From positions 1 to 5,846 of the forward strand of contig JAKAMP010000211.1 of the NCBI GenBank assembly GCA_021812865.1: DNA of 5,846 nt, read 5' to 3'. The notes beneath the pieces were generated by a model. It was not told the origin of the DNA, searched no databases, and was given only the letters and a program-made list of their open reading frames with translations. The translations under genes were made by a program, and so were the position numbers. This DNA is from Bacteroidota bacterium. Lineage in GTDB: Bacteria; Bacteroidota; Bacteroidia; Bacteroidales; JAAYUG01. Within the stretch, counting starts at the first letter, position 1; every line of letters starts with the position of its first letter. Shown here piece by piece: positions 1 to 5,846 of this stretch.

Positions 1-201
1 TGGATAGTGAATACCCTGCAATCGCAACATAAATTTCCAGCGCCAGGCCTTGATGAGATAAACAGGTACCAGTAATAGAAATGCGATGACCAGGTACGCC
101 GGTTTTGCTTTAAGAATGCTGGCTGCCAGGGTATGGTAATTCAATATGCTAAGCAGGTAGATCAGTAAGGCCAGGCCGATGAAGTGCATCAGGGTCCTCA
201 T
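1..201 (-). CDS. Flippase-like integral membrane protein (LPG_synthase_TM / UPF0104 type), N-terminal part only
   Basis: This is the first 67 codons of a gene that continues past the left edge. The translation opens MRTLMHFIGLALLIYLL, a first membrane helix at about residues 4-21. A short loop follows (NYHTLAASILKAKPAY), then a second helix at about 37-51 and the positively charged stretch KAWRWKFMLRLQGI. Helix, then 'amphipathic segment-AKPAYL', then helix, then 'K-A-x-R-W' is the usual N-terminus of the LPG_synthase_TM (PF03706/TIGR00374) family. Its members are multi-pass proteins such as the membrane domain of MprF and AglD-like proteins, thought to flip or handle lipids and glycolipids. 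The ATG at 201 is preceded by GAGGA with a 5-nt spacer, which supports this start; a second ATG at 189 is less well placed. The start lies inside the methyltransferase gene (53-bp overlap), so it is probably translated from the same mRNA. The family call is from recognition of a fragment. A specific substrate cannot be given. Confidence 0.7.
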   Translation of the reverse strand, partial: MRTLMHFIGLALLIYLLSILNYHTLAASILKAKPAYLVIAFLLLVPVYLIKAWRWKFMLRLQGIHYP

Positions 202-883
202 GGATATCCTCGGTGGGGTTGCCATGCTTTTCTGCAATTAAAAATAAAGTTACACCCATGGGCCACCTCCTGTTGAAAAGCCGGAGCAATGGAAGTATAA
301 ATACCGGCGTTTTGTTTGGTACAATGGCTCCGTATGCAAATATATCAATGATTTTGAGTTCATGTGCTTGCGCAAGCTTTTTCAGGAATCGTGCTGAGAA
401 CTTCAAAGCCGCCCGCTCTTCCTTCACCAGCAGTGCAAAAAGAAACATCAGCGGATGATTACGGTTTGGTTCAAGCACGACCACATAGCGGGATGACACG
501 CGGGCCATTTCCCCGAGAACCTTCCCTGGATCGGCAACATGGTGCAACAGAGCATGACAGAAGGTTATGTCGAAGGAACGATCAGGGAATTCGAGCCTTC
601 CCGCATCCATAACCTGGGTATTGGTTACCGGGTTCATTTGCAGCATCACCGGAGACCTGTCGATTCCTGTTACCCGGCATATACGGTCGAAGGCGCTCAG
701 AAAAAATCCGTTGCCGCATCCCACGTCGAGAAGCCGCGAGCCGGGGTTAATTTCAATTCGACTCCTGATCTCCTCAACCTTCGGATCAACATAGGCCTTC
801 ACCGCAGGGTGAAAAGGACTGCGCCTCGCGCTCAGGTGCCTGCGCTCCCAGTATTGCTTCTGTTTGGTATTAAAATCACTCAT
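149..883 (-). CDS. Class I SAM-dependent methyltransferase (Methyltransf_11 type)
   Basis: This 244-residue cytoplasmic enzyme is predicted to transfer a methyl group from S-adenosylmethionine. The Rossmann-fold signature is clear: motif I LLDVGCGNGFF at residues 51-61, the acidic residue ending strand 2 at D75 in VTGIDRSP, and the motif around D93 to D105 (MDAGRLEFPDRSFD). The helix HALLHHVADPGKVLGEM follows at 110-126, and a strand YVVVLEPN at 133-140. This is the UbiE/Type-11 layout. The substrate-binding C-terminal half (about 145-215) is divergent and gives no clue to the acceptor. The start ATG at 883 overlaps the stop of the upstream heparinase-like gene as ATGA. No Shine-Dalgarno is visible, so it probably depends on translational coupling. 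The last 20 or so residues are hydrophilic and are encoded in the overlap with the next gene. Given its neighbours, the substrate may be a sugar or glycolipid; that is inference, and small-molecule or quinone-type acceptors are not excluded. Confidence 0.88.
   Translation of the reverse strand: MSDFNTKQKQYWERRHLSARRSPFHPAVKAYVDPKVEEIRSRIEINPGSRLLDVGCGNGFFLSAFDRICRVTGIDRSPVMLQMNPVTNTQVMDAGRLEFPDRSFDITFCHALLHHVADPGKVLGEMARVSSRYVVVLEPNRNHPLMFLFALLVKEERAALKFSARFLKKLAQAHELKIIDIFAYGAIVPNKTPVFILPLLRLFNRRWPMGVTLFLIAEKHGNPTEDIHEDPDALHRPGLTDLPA
207..211 (-). promoter_or_regulatory. Ribosome binding site of the flippase-like gene
   Basis: GAGGA on the minus strand lies 5 nt before the ATG at 201, inside the methyltransferase coding sequence. 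It is one of the few clear Shine-Dalgarno sequences in the window. It decides in favour of the ATG at 201 and shows that the gene has its own initiation signal despite the 53-bp overlap. Confidence 0.6.
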
Positions 884-2577
884 GATGGGTTGCTGTCTGG
901 TGGAATGGAAAGATTCACCTTTCGTTCAATTTTCAGAACTCCGGTACGCTGAAGCTCTTTCAATTCGCCAGGACTGGCATTCCAGGTATGATCAATCAGT
1001 TCATAGGGCTGAAAAAAACGGGATTGCGGTACATACCTCGTGTAGAAATGCCCACCTATCCGTAAGGATTGAAGGCTGCGGCTTTTGTGTAACCTGATCT
1101 CATCGGTAATGCATAGCTCATTGCCCTGGATCCGGAAGGTTCTTTTATATGCTGTACCAGTTGTCCTGGGCGAATGGATCAGCGCCGATCGTATGATTCC
1201 TTTCAGCCAGTGGGAAATTCGCGGACTCAGTGATATTATTGCCAGGAAAATACGGAACAGGACGAATTTCGCAGGATTGAAACTCCTGTGCATGGGAATG
1301 GAATTCAGGTTCCCGCTGACTGTCCAGTATTCTTCGCCTGCTTTAATCTGTGCGGAAGGATCTATCCATTGTGAAGTTAGAATCCTGCCATTTCCCGCTA
1401 TCAGCACGATACCACCGTCATCGAGCAGGGACAATCTGCTGCGGAGATTGAAAACCCGGCAAACTCCTCCCTTTGCAAGGCTGGCAATGAAATAGTGAGA
1501 AAGCGTGGTGCGGACATATATTCCTGCCTTTCCAAAGTATCTGAAATATCCCGGTTGCTCATATGGCAGTATGGGCAATGGTTCCTGAACGGAGGCGTAT
1601 TCGATCCAGGAAAGCAGCAATTCAGGCACGCGATAAAACACATATCGGTCGGACATGATTTCCGGTGGAACAAGCTTCCCTTCTCCCAGTGCGGCAAGCA
1701 TCTTTTCAGCCACTGCTGCGGCAGGCAGGTATCCTTTTCCGAAAATTTCGACCCCCCCCGGGTAAAAATGCTGGGTATTGCGACTCCCCGGCATACCCGC
1801 AAAGGAACCATCGGGGAATGCAAAATGGGCAGCAAAATCGACCGAACGGGCAAGCACTTCATACATTTCAACCATGGGGTCTTCCTTATAAATTCTCGCC
1901 AGGAAGGAGATTGTAGCTGAAAGGTAACCCGGATCAGGTCCGTCATATTCCACCGACCAGCCCTCAGAAAAGTTATGATACTGAAGAAAACTGCCCCACT
2001 GACGTTGATATGCTGCTGCCAGCCATTCTTCCCTGAGCAGTTTATTTGCCTTCCATAAAGCAAGACACGCCATGGCATGATGATTGGCCAAATGGTCCTT
2101 CTCCCGATCTCCCTTTGAAACGGCCAGTGCAGCCTTCCGGATACATGCCAGCACAGGTGCATGAAGCTTCGAATCCATTGTATCTTTCAGCAGTGCAAAC
2201 GATTCGGCAAGGGCATAGGCTATAAAGGCTGTCGGACCAACCCACCCTCTTTCATAGGGATAGAATTCGTCAAAAGTACCATCGCGGTGCTGTATCGTGA
2301 CGCAATACATCATGGAAGCTTCAGTCCATTCCTTTACTATGGCGTTCCTGAAATACAGGTTACCCGGAAAATCGTGAGTATACACCAAGGCGAGGCTCAG
2401 TATGCCAAACTGCCTGATGGCATCCGGGAAATCGGAGGTTTTATATAACCAATAATCCCGGTGAAAGCAGCCGTAAGTGGGTGAAAACGGATTCCTGTCG
2501 AGACAGGTAAGCAGGCGTGGGAGCTGGGCAAGAGCCCTGGATGTGTAAATATCGCGGGATGCAGAACGGTAGGTCAT
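880..2577 (-). CDS. Heparinase II/III-like (alpha/alpha)-toroid protein, no signal peptide
   Basis: This 565-residue protein resembles the heparinase II/III-like and alginate-lyase superfamily found in surface-polysaccharide loci. Residues about 10-330 are rich in helices, as expected for an (alpha/alpha) toroid, and start with the recognisable stretch RNPFSPTYGCFHRDYW (28-43). Candidate active-site elements are LANHHA (163-168), EGWSVEYDGPDPGY (205-218) and RNTQHFYPGG (266-275). They recall the Asn/His and Tyr motifs of polysaccharide lyases, but I cannot align them to prove catalysis. Residues about 340-560 look like the beta-sandwich that follows the toroid, interrupted by a hydrophobic/basic stretch at about 436-466. 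There is no signal peptide, so a cytosolic or inner-membrane-associated role in glycan synthesis is more likely than extracellular degradation. The start at 2577 has no usable alternative between it and an in-frame upstream stop, and no Shine-Dalgarno. It follows the glycosyltransferase by 20 bp and overlaps the methyltransferase by 4 bp. A G8 tract lies at codons 273-276. Lyase, hydrolase or epimerase activity, or none, are all possible. Confidence 0.78.
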   Translation of the reverse strand: MTYRSASRDIYTSRALAQLPRLLTCLDRNPFSPTYGCFHRDYWLYKTSDFPDAIRQFGILSLALVYTHDFPGNLYFRNAIVKEWTEASMMYCVTIQHRDGTFDEFYPYERGWVGPTAFIAYALAESFALLKDTMDSKLHAPVLACIRKAALAVSKGDREKDHLANHHAMACLALWKANKLLREEWLAAAYQRQWGSFLQYHNFSEGWSVEYDGPDPGYLSATISFLARIYKEDPMVEMYEVLARSVDFAAHFAFPDGSFAGMPGSRNTQHFYPGGVEIFGKGYLPAAAVAEKMLAALGEGKLVPPEIMSDRYVFYRVPELLLSWIEYASVQEPLPILPYEQPGYFRYFGKAGIYVRTTLSHYFIASLAKGGVCRVFNLRSRLSLLDDGGIVLIAGNGRILTSQWIDPSAQIKAGEEYWTVSGNLNSIPMHRSFNPAKFVLFRIFLAIISLSPRISHWLKGIIRSALIHSPRTTGTAYKRTFRIQGNELCITDEIRLHKSRSLQSLRIGGHFYTRYVPQSRFFQPYELIDHTWNASPGELKELQRTGVLKIERKVNLSIPPDSNPS

Positions 2578-2597
2578 GATGTGAGGGATTGGATATT

Positions 2598-3470
2598 TTA
2601 CATCCTGGTTTGCCTGTCAATAAGATCGGCCAGGATACCAATGGTGAAGGTCTGCAGGGCGGTGATACTTAATAGAACGATGGCGGTATAAGGAACTTTC
2701 GTCATCTCGGCAATGGCGCACCCATACAACGCCAATGCGAGGATGATCAATAGTAGGCCTATCGGTATAAAAACCTTCAGGGGATTGAAATACACGGAGG
2801 TTCGAATGATGAGCATGAAGAACCTGAACAAATCCCGCAGAGGCCTGATTTTGCTTACTCCATCGCGTGCATGATAAGCAACCGGGATATAATGAACGTT
2901 ATATCCATGGGTAAGCATGGCAAGGGTGATAGTAGTAGTAAAGGAGAAGCCGTCGGGGAAAAGATGCATGAATCGCGCTGCATCACTTTTTCTGAAAATT
3001 CGGAGGCCTGAATTGAGATCGGGAATGCGGCTATCCGAAAGGTATTCTGCGAGTTTCCCAAGGAACCATTTTGCCGGTTTGCGCTGCCAGGGGATATTGG
3101 GTTTATCCCGCCAGGCAACCACCATATCGGCCTGATCTATCTGGCTGATCAGAAGCGGAATGGAATGGGGTGGATAAGTGTTATCGCCGTCCATGATACA
3201 AACCAGATCGTGCGATGCGTGCTTTAGTCCGGTTTTCAGCGCTGCGCCATACCCCCTGTTCATGCCATGCCTGAGCAAACGAATGCTGCCAGGTGTTTCT
3301 TCAACCAGGCGGGCGGTGTCATCGGTCGATCCGTCATCCACCACAAGGATTTCAGCGTCTAAGCCTCCCTCGTTCACAGCCAGCTGCAAGTTTCTCAGGC
3401 AGCTTCTGATGGCAGCGCTCTCATTGAATACCGGAATAATAATTGTGAGACATTTGCCCGGAACCATCAT
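2598..3470 (-). CDS. Family 2 glycosyltransferase with two C-terminal membrane helices (polyprenyl-phosphate glycosyltransferase type)
   Basis: This 290-residue enzyme is predicted to transfer a sugar from a nucleotide donor to a lipid carrier such as undecaprenyl phosphate at the inner face of the cytoplasmic membrane. The GT-A fold is plain: LTIIIPVFNES (8-18), ILVVDDGSTDDTA (41-53) and GMNRGYGAALKTGL (69-82). The metal-binding DGD is at 94-96 in CIMDGDNTYPP, then DLNSGLRIFRKS (151-162) and ARDGVSKIRPLRD (201-213), the last matching the conserved G-x-S-K region of DPM1/GtrB-type enzymes. Two hydrophobic helices follow at about 233-253 and 260-281, as in bacterial GtrB/ArnC relatives. The length is a little under those enzymes. 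Two adjacent ATG codons (3470 and 3467) lie after AGGA at 5- and 8-nt spacing, so the true start may be residue 1 or 2. It is the first gene of the cassette, 97 bp after the transglycosylase and 20 bp before the heparinase-like gene. The family is secure; donor and acceptor are inferred only. Confidence 0.92.
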   Translation of the reverse strand: MMVPGKCLTIIIPVFNESAAIRSCLRNLQLAVNEGGLDAEILVVDDGSTDDTARLVEETPGSIRLLRHGMNRGYGAALKTGLKHASHDLVCIMDGDNTYPPHSIPLLISQIDQADMVVAWRDKPNIPWQRKPAKWFLGKLAEYLSDSRIPDLNSGLRIFRKSDAARFMHLFPDGFSFTTTITLAMLTHGYNVHYIPVAYHARDGVSKIRPLRDLFRFFMLIIRTSVYFNPLKVFIPIGLLLIILALALYGCAIAEMTKVPYTAIVLLSITALQTFTIGILADLIDRQTRM

Positions 3471-3567
3471 GCCATTCCTGGTTAGGGAGAAAACCTATAT
3501 TAACTTATCCCGGGCCTATAAACGCTCACCCACAGTTCTGTCCGCCGGATAGGACCAGCAAATATGC
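3471..3567. other. 97-bp spacer between transglycosylase and glycosyltransferase genes
   Basis: This is the longest non-coding stretch in the window, and it separates the housekeeping block from the glycan cassette. A weak imperfect stem (GTCC with GGAC around 3538-3555) has no T-run after it, so I do not call a terminator. I see no full Bacteroidota promoter (TTG near -33 with TAnnTTTG near -7). Read-through from the transglycosylase or a weak promoter are both possible. Confidence 0.5.
3476..3479 (-). promoter_or_regulatory. Ribosome binding site of the glycosyltransferase gene
   Basis: AGGA on the minus strand lies 5 nt before the first and 8 nt before the second of two tandem ATG codons. 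Either can initiate; the spacing slightly favours the second (3467), which would remove one methionine. Confidence 0.45.
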
Positions 3568-5121
3568 TTAGCTGGATCTCTTCCTTATCCGTAATTTCTG
3601 ACCTGGGACGATCTTCGAAGGATTGCTGAGGTTGTTCAATTCCATGATATCGGAACCGGTCACCCCGGGGAATTTTTTAGCGATATCCCAAAGGGTATCC
3701 CCGTCTTTCACGGTATAGAACTCATCCTGTCCTTGGGTGAAAGTTGCGCCGGGTGTATTGAGCTTATCGCCAGAGGCGCCGATTGATTTCTGCTTATCTG
3801 CAAAGCTCATCGTATTGAACGACTTGTAATAGCTCACTTTACTTTTAGGTACATAAATTACGAGCTTCTGTCCTTCCTTGATTCGCGTACGATACAGGTC
3901 GTTCCAATCCTGAAGCCTACTTACACTCACATGGAACCATTGCGAAATAAAACCAAGGTTGTCCCCTGATTTCACAGTATAGTATATCGTACCCGAGTTT
4001 CCGGGACGAGGACCGGGTGCATAACCGCGGTGGGTATACACAGGCTGGGCAAGCATATTCTGACTGAAGAAAAGGGAATCTTTATAATGATAAATGGAGT
4101 CTTCCAGATCGATAAATTTAAGGCTGTACGACATTGGCAGGGCAAGTGCATAAGGTCTGTCAGGTTGGCCAGGAATAATGTCGCGGATATATTGCGGGTT
4201 CATGTCGCGCAGTTCCTGCAGGGGAATGCCCAGTACTTCGGAAACCTGCTTCAGGTGAAGCCGTTCTGCCACCATAATGGTATCCGATGGAATGGGCAAA
4301 TCGCATTTTCGGGGAACCAATTTATGCTCCTTATAGTAGTTCATCACGTATGCTGCTGCAATGAAGGCGGGAATATGTCCCCTGGTCTGGCGAGGCAGAT
4401 GATAATAAATTTCCCAGTAGTTCTTTTTCCCTCCGGAACGGCGAATGGCCTTGTTGACATTGATCGGGCCACAGTTATATGCTGCAATAACCAGGGTCCA
4501 GTCCTGATATATTCCGTAAAGTTCTTTTACATACCTGGCAGCCGCTTCCGACTCCTTAATGGGATCGAGCCGCTCGTCAACGTATGAATTGATGGTTAAC
4601 CCGTTGAGCTTGGCTGTGCCATACATGAATTGCCACAATCCCACAGCCCTGGCCCTGGAATATGCCCGGGGATTGAGAGCCGACTCGATAATGGTCATAT
4701 ATTTCATTTCGTTGGGCACGCCATAAGCATCAAAAACCTCATCGAAAATAGGGAAATAATATTCCGCTAATCCAAGCATGTTTTCCACGCTGGACCTTCT
4801 TTTTACTGTATACACTTCGATGTACCGTCTTACAATCGGATTGTAGGTAAGATCAACCACCGAAGGAATCCTGGCCAAACGTGCAATATACACGGAGTCG
4901 GGAATGGTGGTGTGTATGGAATCGGCTTCCAGGCTATCGATTTCGCTCCACTGGTCGGCATCGCGGTACTTGTCAATATACCAGAGATGCAGCATACTAT
5001 CAAGATTGGCATTCAGGTTCAGGTCATCGGGAGGTGCGTTGAGTAAGGTATCGGGTACCTGGGCAAAAAGGGAGATTGTTATCATACACATCAGGGCCGC
5101 AATACATAGTCTTTTTCCCAT
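3568..5121 (-). CDS. mltD: Secreted membrane-bound-type lytic murein transglycosylase (MltD-like) with LysM repeats
   Basis: This protein cleaves the glycan strands of peptidoglycan between MurNAc and GlcNAc, forming 1,6-anhydro ends, in the periplasm. Numbered from the ATG at 5121 (517 residues), it starts with a signal peptide (MGKRLCIAALMCMITISLFA) with likely cleavage after A20. There is no lipobox, so it is not an obvious lipoprotein. The SLT catalytic domain spans about 118-262. The catalytic Glu is E146 in IIESALNPRAYS, followed by ARAVGLWQFM, AAYNCGPINVNKAI (213-226) and PRQTRGHIPAFIAAAYVMNYY (243-263). A degenerate LysM-like segment lies at about 281-329, and two clear LysM domains at 379-424 (YYTVKSGDN) and 467-514 (FYTVKDGDTLWDIA); these bind peptidoglycan. 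A TTG six bases upstream is also in frame. However, the AAGGA motif sits 9 nt before the ATG and only 3 nt before the TTG, so the ATG is preferred. It lies 28 bp after the DUF5683 gene, probably in one operon with parB. Function is well supported; the exact subfamily is less so. Confidence 0.93.
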   Translation of the reverse strand: MGKRLCIAALMCMITISLFAQVPDTLLNAPPDDLNLNANLDSMLHLWYIDKYRDADQWSEIDSLEADSIHTTIPDSVYIARLARIPSVVDLTYNPIVRRYIEVYTVKRRSSVENMLGLAEYYFPIFDEVFDAYGVPNEMKYMTIIESALNPRAYSRARAVGLWQFMYGTAKLNGLTINSYVDERLDPIKESEAAARYVKELYGIYQDWTLVIAAYNCGPINVNKAIRRSGGKKNYWEIYYHLPRQTRGHIPAFIAAAYVMNYYKEHKLVPRKCDLPIPSDTIMVAERLHLKQVSEVLGIPLQELRDMNPQYIRDIIPGQPDRPYALALPMSYSLKFIDLEDSIYHYKDSLFFSQNMLAQPVYTHRGYAPGPRPGNSGTIYYTVKSGDNLGFISQWFHVSVSRLQDWNDLYRTRIKEGQKLVIYVPKSKVSYYKSFNTMSFADKQKSIGASGDKLNTPGATFTQGQDEFYTVKDGDTLWDIAKKFPGVTGSDIMELNNLSNPSKIVPGQKLRIRKRSS

Positions 5122-5130
5122 GAGCAATTG

Positions 5131-5135
5131 TCCTT
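5131..5135 (-). promoter_or_regulatory. Ribosome binding site of the transglycosylase gene
   Basis: AAGGA on the minus strand is 9 nt before the ATG at 5121 and only 3 nt before an in-frame TTG at 5127. The spacing selects the ATG as the start. Confidence 0.55.
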
Positions 5136-5149
5136 AGAGGTTTATTTTG

Positions 5150-5740
5150 TCAAAAATGCAAATTTATTTTCAATCCCAAAGCATATCCCAGAAGATTATC
5201 GTTACCGACAATCCCTGGCCTCACCTTTAGGGTGATGTCTTTACCGATATCATAATAGAAGAAGTTCGCATCCACATTGGCATCGATCACCTGCAGAACA
5301 TACAGGGCAATGAATCCCATCGCGTTCAGGTCGCGCCATCGCCGGTATGTATTCATAGCAAGTTCGATGGACTGGTCTGTGAGGTATGCGTATTCCGGAT
5401 AAACATTGTTGAAGTTGGGATCATTATTGAGCCTCATCTGGTAGGCCGACTTAAACTTCTGATAATACCGGTTGTTGAAAGAGATGAAATATCCCAGGGC
5501 TCCAAAACCAGCGTATATAATGGGAACTTTCCATACCTTCTTGTTATATACCTGTCCCAAGCCAGGTAAAACAGCGGAAAAGATGGTTGCTTTTTTCGGT
5601 GAATGGGAGCGAATAATTGTATCCGCTTCTGTAGCGGAGGTATCAGAGGATTCCTGTGCTGAAACCGGGCTGCTGAAGGTTGCACCCAGGAGTACAATCC
5701 ACAATATTACAACCAGGCCGTAATGTTGTTTTTTAGCCAA
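5150..5740 (-). CDS. DUF5683 family envelope protein
   Basis: This is a 196-residue protein of unknown function, of the DUF5683 family known from Bacteroidota. The N-terminus looks like a signal peptide: basic KK, a hydrophobic core YGLVVILWIVLLGA (7-20) and likely cleavage at VSAQ (after A28). A Ser/Thr/Glu-rich linker follows. The conserved domain begins HSPKKATIFSAVLPGLGQVYN (46-66), with hydrophobic segments at about 72-88 and 140-152. Between them lies an aromatic and basic stretch (NNRYYQKFKSAY, 89-100). The C-terminus ends LGLKINLHF, alternating hydrophobic residues with a terminal Phe, which resembles an outer-membrane beta-signal. The start codon appears to be TTG at 5740; there is no in-frame ATG before residue 102, and no good Shine-Dalgarno. 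The gene is 44 bp after the ParB-like gene and 28 bp before the transglycosylase, an order I recall as common in Bacteroidota. A role in envelope or cell-wall maintenance is only inferred from context. Confidence 0.85.
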   Translation of the reverse strand: MAKKQHYGLVVILWIVLLGATFSSPVSAQESSDTSATEADTIIRSHSPKKATIFSAVLPGLGQVYNKKVWKVPIIYAGFGALGYFISFNNRYYQKFKSAYQMRLNNDPNFNNVYPEYAYLTDQSIELAMNTYRRWRDLNAMGFIALYVLQVIDANVDANFFYYDIGKDITLKVRPGIVGNDNLLGYALGLKINLHF

Positions 5741-5784
5741 GGGTTTGAATTGAGGTACATTCAGTTTGAAGGCAATAAAGCAAA

Positions 5785-5846
5785 TCAGGCATTGATCTTG
5801 TCCAAAATACCCACAATTCTTTCAAGGTCTTCATCTGAATTAAACG
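5785..5846 (-). CDS. parB: C-terminal end of a ParB-like chromosome partition protein (partial)
   Basis: Only the last 19 codons and the TGA stop (5787-5785) are in the window; the 5' part is beyond the right edge. The peptide contains FNSDEDLERIVGILDK. It matches the C-terminal tail I know from Bacteroidota ParB/Spo0J proteins, of the form 'F-x-S-x-E-x-L-E-R-I-x-x-I-L'. ParB binds parS sites near the origin and works with the ParA ATPase in chromosome segregation. The identity rests on this short tail plus the following DUF5683 and transglycosylase genes, which commonly come after parA-parB in this phylum. The true product could be confirmed only with the upstream sequence. Confidence 0.68.
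   Translation of the reverse strand, partial: FNSDEDLERIVGILDKINA

Noticed and set aside
539..952. 137-codon open frame on the plus strand
   Set aside because: It is antisense to the methyltransferase SAM-binding region and spans a gene junction, with no family resemblance.
1401..2162. 253-codon open frame on the minus strand in another frame of the heparinase-like gene
   Set aside because: Its peptide has no coherent domain and repeats the content of the main gene out of frame. It matters only as the frame reached after loss of one G in the G8 tract.
3178..3552. 124-codon open frame on the plus strand
   Set aside because: It lies opposite the glycosyltransferase, whose motifs are unmistakable. 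The plus-strand peptide is Ser/Pro/Arg-rich with no recognisable domain.
3538..3555. Imperfect stem-loop (GTCC/GGAC) after the transglycosylase stop
   Set aside because: The stem is only about 4-6 pairs with a bulge and no T-run follows, so it does not meet the standard for an intrinsic terminator.
3558..3566. CATATTTG, one mismatch from the Bacteroidota -7 element, in the 97-bp spacer
   Set aside because: The first position is wrong, no -33 element is spaced correctly, and it would give a leader of about 80 nt without other support.
4030..4587. 185-codon open frame on the plus strand
   Set aside because: It is antisense to the catalytic domain of the lytic transglycosylase. The peptide shows no domain, so it is a shadow of that gene.
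5125..5127. TTG as start of the transglycosylase
   Set aside because: The AAGGA motif is only 3 nt away from the TTG but 9 nt from the ATG at 5121, and the ATG gives a normal signal peptide.

Overview
The window reads as a chromosomal segment of a Bacteroidota bacterium, probably Bacteroidales-like and probably not a common laboratory species. The clues are a DUF5683-family protein (a family I know from Bacteroidota) lying directly between the end of a ParB-like gene and an MltD-type, LysM-bearing lytic transglycosylase. Shine-Dalgarno use is weak or absent at several starts, which also fits the phylum. All genes lie on the minus strand and are packed almost without gaps, so the text below follows transcription from right (5846) to left (1).

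Right part (5846 to about 3568), conserved housekeeping block. It holds the last 19 codons of a gene that looks like the C-terminus of the chromosome-partition protein ParB, then a DUF5683 envelope protein with a TTG start. A secreted lytic transglycosylase follows, with a catalytic SLT domain and two clear plus one degenerate LysM repeat. Spacers are 44 and 28 bp. The block joins chromosome segregation to cell-wall remodelling.

Middle (3471-3567). This 97-bp spacer is the only real gap in the window. I see no convincing terminator or promoter in it.

Left part (3470 to 1), a compact four-gene glycan or glycolipid cassette. It contains a membrane-anchored family 2 glycosyltransferase of the polyprenyl-phosphate type and a 565-residue heparinase II/III-like protein without a signal peptide. 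A class I SAM-dependent methyltransferase follows, and then the first 67 codons of a multi-pass flippase-like protein (LPG_synthase_TM / UPF0104 type), which runs off the window. Junctions are a 20-bp gap, a 4-bp ATGA overlap and a 53-bp overlap, so the four are very likely co-transcribed and partly translationally coupled. A reasonable inference is that the cassette builds and modifies a lipid-linked or cell-surface glycan, with the heparinase-like protein acting in the cytoplasm. The substrate is unknown. I found no tRNA, rRNA, CRISPR array, insertion sequence or inverted-repeat element.
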